A stretch of 47,614 bases of DNA from NCBI RefSeq assembly GCF_002994615.1, contig NZ_PVNK01000227.1, positions 1 to 47,614 of the forward strand, written 5' to 3'. Below the pieces are notes generated by a model that did no database searches, had not been told where the DNA came from, and saw nothing but the letters and a program-made list of their open reading frames with translations. How positions within the stretch are numbered: the first letter of the stretch is position 1; each line of letters starts with the position of its first letter. This stretch comes from Enhygromyxa salina. GTDB lineage: Bacteria > Myxococcota_A > Polyangia > Nannocystales > Nannocystaceae. Shown in pieces: positions 40,132 to 47,614 of this stretch. The position numbers were made by a program, and so were the translations under genes.

Positions 40132-41490
40132 TTAAGACGGAAGAACGCGCATCGAGTCCAGGATCGTGATCCCCCCGTTTCGCCAGCGTCGCAGCTCGAC
40201 CTCGGTCAGCTGCTCACCGCGCTCGTCACGGCGCACGACCAGGTGAGATCCGTCGAGCCAGCTGCCGCTGTTGCCGTAGATGACCTGACCGCGGCGCTCG
40301 ACGCTGCCGCGGTGGCTGTGGCCCATCAGCACGATGCGCGTGCCCGTGACCTCGCCGACGCTCGACGCGACCTCGAGCATGTCGCGCGCGACGTTGCGCG
40401 GCGATCGGCGGCGCTTGACCTGAAGCGCCGCGAGACAGCCCAGGCCGAGCCCCAGCGGGATCCCGAACACCAGCGACCAGCCGCTGGCCCAAAAGATCAG
40501 CGGCACGAGCAGCGCGGGGGTCACGGCCGAGAGCGCGAGATCGAGGGCCGTGACCGACAAGACCCCGCCGACGCTGGCCGAGCTCGGCGGCGGCGCCATG
40601 TTCTCGAGGGCCGTCAGCGCGCTCATCTGCAGGCCCGCGTTCTTGGCCAGCTTGGCCAGGCGCTCCTCGTGGGCGGCGCGACCGGCCTTGTCGACGCGGC
40701 CGCTGCGGACCCAGAGGCCGAGCATGCCTCCGACCATGCGCAGGTAGAGGAACACCACGCGGACCATGAAGCGCCAGCCGCGGGCGATGGCCCAGCGGAA
40801 GTAGTCGAGGGTCGTGAACCGGTCGGCCGCGTCGTAGTCGATCTCGGGCATCCGGTTGGTGAAGCGCCGGGTCGCAACCTCGGCCACGCTCTGGACCAGG
40901 CGGCCGCCGCGAGTTGGCGAGAGCTGGGCGTGGGTCGAGCAGGCCGGATCGAAGAGGTGCCCGTGCTCGATCCACGCGCCGCCCTCGCGCACGAACCAGG
41001 GCACGAAGCGGACCTGCCCGGCGCCGACCTCGTCGAGGGTCGTGATCCCGGTCGCGGTGATCTTCGACTGGAGCTGCTCGGGGTCCTCGCCTCCGTCAAG
41101 CGCGCCCTCGAGCCGCTCGGCGAAGGCGCGCCCGACCTCCGGGTAGAGGAATTCGGCGTCGTGGTTGCCGGCCACGAAGACGATCGAATTCCCGGCGTCG
41201 AGGAAGGAAATTAGCGCGTCTTCGACGCCCGGGTACGCGTCGAGCACGGCGTGGAGCCGCTCGACCGCGAGCTCGACGGGATCCTGGTCGTGCGCGCCGA
41301 TCTCGACGTTCCAAAAGTCGATGAAGTCGCCGTTGATGACCAACTGCCAGGTCCCGAGCCGCGCATAGTGATCCAGGAACTGCGGCAGGGTCTCGTCGAG
41401 GCGGGCCGCGAGGTGCACGAACTCCCCACGGGTTCGCAGCTTGAGGTGCGAGCCAAGGTGCAGATCGCTGATCAACAAGAGCTGGCGCAC
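40132..41490 (-). CDS. Calcineurin-like metallophosphoesterase with membrane segments
   Basis: Predicted 452-residue protein. All metallophosphoesterase blocks are present: LLISDLHLGSH, LVINGDFIDFWN, FVAGNHDAEF, IEHGHLFD and LMGHSHRGSV, with YGNSGSWLDG near the end. An insertion between the fourth and fifth blocks contains hydrophobic stretches at about 240-263 and 323-353 that look membrane-spanning, so the catalytic domain is split by a membrane insert. Substrate unknown; UDP-diacylglucosamine hydrolase-like or nucleotide phosphodiesterase roles are both possible. The GTG at 41488-41490 begins directly with the catalytic strand. Confidence 0.85.
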   Translation of the reverse strand: MRQLLLISDLHLGSHLKLRTRGEFVHLAARLDETLPQFLDHYARLGTWQLVINGDFIDFWNVEIGAHDQDPVELAVERLHAVLDAYPGVEDALISFLDAGNSIVFVAGNHDAEFLYPEVGRAFAERLEGALDGGEDPEQLQSKITATGITTLDEVGAGQVRFVPWFVREGGAWIEHGHLFDPACSTHAQLSPTRGGRLVQSVAEVATRRFTNRMPEIDYDAADRFTTLDYFRWAIARGWRFMVRVVFLYLRMVGGMLGLWVRSGRVDKAGRAAHEERLAKLAKNAGLQMSALTALENMAPPPSSASVGGVLSVTALDLALSAVTPALLVPLIFWASGWSLVFGIPLGLGLGCLAALQVKRRRSPRNVARDMLEVASSVGEVTGTRIVLMGHSHRGSVERRGQVIYGNSGSWLDGSHLVVRRDERGEQLTEVELRRWRNGGITILDSMRVLPS

Positions 41491-41556
41491 AAACTCTTTT
41501 TACGCGCAGGTCCGCGCAGAGGCCAGCTTGAAACGAAGCACCCGTGCCAGGCCTGA

Positions 41557-41571
41557 GGCTATGGTATAGCC
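41557..41571. promoter_or_regulatory. Palindrome over a -10-like box upstream of the EtfD-like gene
   Basis: GGCTAT and ATAGCC flank GGT, a perfect 6 bp inverted repeat that contains TATGGT and TATAG. It lies 55 nt before the EtfD-like ATG in the divergent gap with the metallophosphoesterase gene and may be promoter and operator together. Confidence 0.35.
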
Positions 41572-41625
41572 GCGCGCGAGCGCAGCCGCCCGCTGGGGCG
41601 GCGTCAACGCCCTCTGGAGCCCGAC

Positions 41626-43856
<2,231 letters not shown>

Positions 43857-43860
<4 letters not shown>

Positions 43861-44180
43861 GCGCGACCCCGATCCAAGACGCCATCCACGACGAGCTCGT
43901 GCGCAGCTTCGCGCCGAGCGTGCTCGAGGTCATCAACGAGTCCGGCAACCACAACGTCCCGCGCGGCTCCGAGACCCACTTCAAGGTCGTGATCGTGAGC
44001 GAGGGCTTCGCTGGCGAGACGCTGGTCAGCCGCCACCGCGCGGTCAACAAGGCGCTCGCGCAGCAGCTCGCCGCGGGCGTCCACGCCCTCTCGATCCAGG
44101 CGCTGACCCCGGCGCAGTGGGACGCGCGAGGCGGCGAGGTCCCCGCCTCGCCTCCTTGCCTCGGCGGCTCCAAGGCCTGA
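43857..44180 (+). CDS. bolA: BolA family protein
   Basis: Predicted 107-residue BolA-like protein, a KH-like fold that partners monothiol glutaredoxins in Fe-S trafficking and stress responses. Recognisable segments are IHDELVRSFAPSVLEVINES, GSETHFKVVIVSEGFAGETL, SRHRAVNKAL and GVHALSIQALTPAQW. The GTG at 43857 overlaps the EtfD-like stop (GTGA), so translation is coupled to a large Fe-S protein, a sensible pairing. Confidence 0.92.
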
Positions 44181-44480
44181 TCGATCCGCGCGCTCCCCTG
44201 TCCAGGCTGTGCAGATTGTGCAGGTCGCGCAGCTTGCGCGATCTGCTGGCGCCGCGGGCCGCAGCTGGCGAGCAGCACGACCACGACAGGTCTCCGGCCT
44301 CCCCATGACAGCGGCGCCCGGCTGCCTGAACCTCGCGCGACTCCCTTGTGGCCCGGCGCAGGCAGGCCAGACGCCGGACCCGACTTGGGCATCGCAATCT
44401 GCCCGAGAACGCACGACATCGATGTCCTACGGCCAAATTGTCCTGCTTGCGCAGCCTCGTGACCCCACTAGCTTTCGTGC
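44181..44480. other. 300 nt intergenic region after bolA
   Basis: No gene is supported. CGCGCA-GCT-TGCGCG at 44226-44240 is a perfect 6 bp hairpin, enclosed by GCAGAT (44211-44216) and ATCTGC (44241-44246); it may end the EtfD-bolA transcript although no T-tract follows. TAGCTT at 44469-44474 is a weak -10 candidate for the following lipoprotein gene. Confidence 0.35.
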
Positions 44481-44999
44481 ATGGCTTCCAAAGCACGCCT
44501 GTGGGGCATGGTCCCCGCGCTCGGTCTGGTCCTGAGCCTCGGCTGCGACGACGGTGACGAGCTGCGCTCGCTCGACGCGAGCGAGTTCGACGAGCGCTCC
44601 GCGTGCGGCGACGTGACGATGGTCGCCGCGACCGCCGACGGCAGCGAGGCCCTGCTGCTCGGGATCGAGGACGAGCTGGTCGCCCGGGCCCACGACCAGG
44701 GCGAGGCCGTGGTCGCGGACTACGAGCTCCCAGATGACCGCGTGACCGTGCGCTGGGCCGCGGGCGCCAACGTCTACCAGGGCCACTGCGGCCTCGACAA
44801 CGGCGAGCTCTGGCGCCTCGACGCGCGCAAGGACGCCCTCGTCGGCCACGTCTTCGTTCGGGTCGAGCCGACCGAGGACGGCGCGCTGAGCTTGACGGCG
44901 GAGCTCGCCGACGTCGTGTTCGTGGCCGACGATCCCGAGGGCGGCGACGACTACGAGCTCGAGTGGACGCGCCTCGAGCAGCCCCTCGCCGAGGGCTGA
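44481..44999 (+). CDS. Putative lipoprotein, unknown function
   Basis: Predicted 172-residue protein. Signal peptide WGMVPALGLVLSLGC with lipobox LSLGC and the lipidated Cys at 22, followed by DDG (Asp after the Cys). The mature domain is acidic and probably beta-rich (DVTMVAATADGSEALLLGIE, ALSLTAELADVVFVADDPE), with a Cys at 42 and one near 103 that could form a disulfide. No family is recognised. The stop is 7 nt from the convergent ggt stop. Confidence 0.72.
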   Translation: MASKARLWGMVPALGLVLSLGCDDGDELRSLDASEFDERSACGDVTMVAATADGSEALLLGIEDELVARAHDQGEAVVADYELPDDRVTVRWAAGANVYQGHCGLDNGELWRLDARKDALVGHVFVRVEPTEDGALSLTAELADVVFVADDPEGGDDYELEWTRLEQPLAEG

Positions 45000-45006
45000 G
45001 CTCGGC

Positions 45007-46845
<1,839 letters not shown>

Positions 46846-46904
46846 GCGGCGAGGGTACGCGGAGCTTCGGCCCGAGCGAACCCTCACTGGCTCCAGGCAC
46901 CTCA

Positions 46905-46959
46905 GCGTTAAACGCGCTGCATAAAGCGTCTTGACAGCAGCGAGGAGCTAGTTCATCTT
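46905..46959 (+). promoter_or_regulatory. Probable tRNA promoter region
   Basis: A perfect -35 TTGACA occurs at 46931-46936; at 17 nt spacing the -10 would be the poor CATCTT (46954-46959). Upstream, GCGTT-A-AACGC (46905-46915) is a perfect palindrome that could be an operator for either the tRNAs or ggt. The tRNA-Gln begins about 88 nt beyond the -10. Confidence 0.4.
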
Positions 46960-47046
46960 CCCCCGGCCTCAAACGGGCTCCTACCACCACCTCCGCCTCG
47001 GCACGGCCCACAGACAGGCCAACACCCAACAACTGCCGGGGCTCCG

Positions 47047-47119
47047 TTCGGGTATCGTCTAATGGTAGGACTGCGGATTCTGGTTCCGCCAATCAAGGTT
47101 CGAGTCCTTGTGCCCGAAC
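47047..47119 (+). tRNA. tRNA-Gln (anticodon CTG)
   Basis: Cloverleaf can be drawn by eye: acceptor TTCGGGT pairs with GCCCGAA (one G-U), D-arm around TAATGGTAGGA, anticodon stem GCGGA/TCCGC with loop TTCTGGT and anticodon CTG, T-arm CAAGG-TTCGAGT-CCTTG. CCA is not encoded. Confidence 0.93.
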
Positions 47120-47163
47120 TCTCTTTCCTGACTGCACTCGCAAACACGAGCACTCTCCCGCAT

Positions 47164-47235
47164 GGCCCTGTGGTCTAGCGGTTAGGACGGCGGCCTCTCA
47201 CGCCGCAATCCCGGGTTCGATTCCCGGCAGGGTCA
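47164..47235 (+). tRNA. tRNA-Glu (anticodon CTC)
   Basis: Acceptor GGCCCTG pairs with CAGGGTC (one G-U), D-loop AGCGGTTAGGA, anticodon stem GCGGC/GCCGC with loop CTCTCAC and anticodon CTC, T-arm TCCCGGGTTCGATTCCCGG region, discriminator A. CCA is not encoded. It follows tRNA-Gln by 44 nt and is probably co-transcribed. Confidence 0.95.
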
Positions 47236-47239
47236 GCGA

Positions 47240-47272
47240 AGGGCCCTCGCTTCGGCGAGGGCCCTTTTTTTT
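47240..47272 (+). terminator. Intrinsic terminator after the tRNA pair
   Basis: AGGGCCCTCGC and GCGAGGGCCCT form an 11 bp GC-rich stem closed by the stable tetraloop TTCG, followed by a run of T. It is the only textbook Rho-independent terminator I see in the window and begins 5 nt after tRNA-Glu. Confidence 0.95.
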
Positions 47273-47293
47273 GGGCTATGTATCTGGTGCGGC

Positions 47294-47614
47294 GTGAGCG
47301 AGCTCGGAAGTACAGAGACGATCGAGGCCAGCGAGGTTGGCGTCCCGCCGGGGTCTCCCCTGCCTTTCGAGTTTCGGCCGAGCCTGCGGCCGAGCCCCCT
47401 GATCATCAGCTTCCCCCACGTCGGCCTCGACTGGCCGCCGAGCCTCGGGCCGCGGCCCCAGGTCAACTTTCCCCGCAACGCTGACTACGCCGTCGACCGC
47501 CTCTATGTCCGCGCCGAAGCGCTGGGCGCGGCGACGGTGCGGGCGCGCTACTCGCGGCTCGTCGTCGATCTCAACCGCGCGGAGGACGACGTCAGCGCCG
47601 AGCTCGTCCCCGAC
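47294..47614 (+). CDS. N-formylglutamate amidohydrolase family protein, N-terminal part
   Basis: The first 107 codons lie in the window and the frame is open to its end. The sequence contains SPLIISFPHVGLDWPPSLGP, NADYAVDRLYVRAEALGA and ATVRARYSRLVVDLNRAEDD, which match the N-formylglutamate amidohydrolase (HutG-type, peptidase M14-like zinc) family that releases glutamate and formate at the end of one histidine degradation route. The GTG at 47294-47296 is chosen; TATGTA at 47277-47282 could be its -10. Other hut genes are not visible, so role in histidine catabolism is inferred. Confidence 0.8.
   Translation, partial: MSELGSTETIEASEVGVPPGSPLPFEFRPSLRPSPLIISFPHVGLDWPPSLGPRPQVNFPRNADYAVDRLYVRAEALGAATVRARYSRLVVDLNRAEDDVSAELVPD

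Noticed and set aside
46846..46887. Longer N-terminus of gamma-glutamyltransferase starting at 46887
   Set aside because: It would put 14 charged residues before the lipoprotein signal peptide, which begins properly at the ATG 46843-46845.

Overview
The window looks like chromosome from a very GC-rich Gram-negative bacterium, most plausibly a myxobacterium (Myxococcota, perhaps near Nannocystis/Plesiocystis/Enhygromyxa). The base composition, a mevalonate-pathway cluster instead of MEP genes, HpnCDE squalene synthesis, many lipoproteins with FG-GAP or Cys-rich N-termini, and a PhoH/YbeY/HD-GYP operon all fit. The genus is an inference; nothing here proves it. No phage, plasmid, transposase or CRISPR locus is seen. 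Most genes are housekeeping or metabolic.

Layout. 1-6497 (minus): a five-gene operon phoH - tldD-like - GAF/HD-GYP - ybeY - isoaspartyl peptidase, then the start of a secreted protein. 6786-8609 (plus): mazG and a small membrane protein. 8638-11734 (minus): accD - folC - secreted AMIN-like protein. 11909-15299 (plus): unknown gene, purM, odd CrtI-like flavoprotein. 15305-16237 (minus): ygfZ. 16341-21166 (plus): TolC-like protein, DsbD-like protein, a five-copy tandem repeat array, sirtuin. 21187-23399 (minus): NTF2-like protein, gluQ, glutaredoxin lipoprotein. 23598-34712 (plus): isoprenoid-to-squalene cluster. 34898-35761 (plus): lipoprotein. 35774-37449 (minus): HAD phosphatase and anmK. 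37625-39488 (plus): three-gene two-component operon. 39674-41490 (minus): CheY-like regulator and metallophosphoesterase. 41626-44999 (plus): EtfD-like Fe-S membrane oxidoreductase, bolA, lipoprotein. 45007-46845 (minus): gamma-glutamyltransferase. 47047 onward (plus): tRNA-Gln, tRNA-Glu, a strong terminator, and the start of an N-formylglutamate amidohydrolase-like gene.

The centrepiece is 23598-34712: type-2 IPP isomerase, mevalonate kinase, diphosphomevalonate decarboxylase, one 770-residue polypeptide that joins phosphomevalonate kinase to a class II HMG-CoA reductase, then HpnC, HpnD, two apparently unrelated envelope genes, and HpnE. Together these take HMG-CoA to IPP/DMAPP and FPP to squalene. 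HMG-CoA synthase, FPP synthase and a squalene cyclase or epoxidase must be elsewhere.

Non-coding structure is also informative: a tandem array of 113-141 bp hairpin-bearing units with a diverged inverted solo relative 14 kb away; a 166 bp foldback element whose end motif recurs as a palindrome supplying the stop codons of two convergent genes; three 12 bp direct repeats upstream of a response-regulator gene; and a recurrent TANNNT box about 6-11 nt before start codons that lack a Shine-Dalgarno sequence, suggesting frequent leaderless transcripts.
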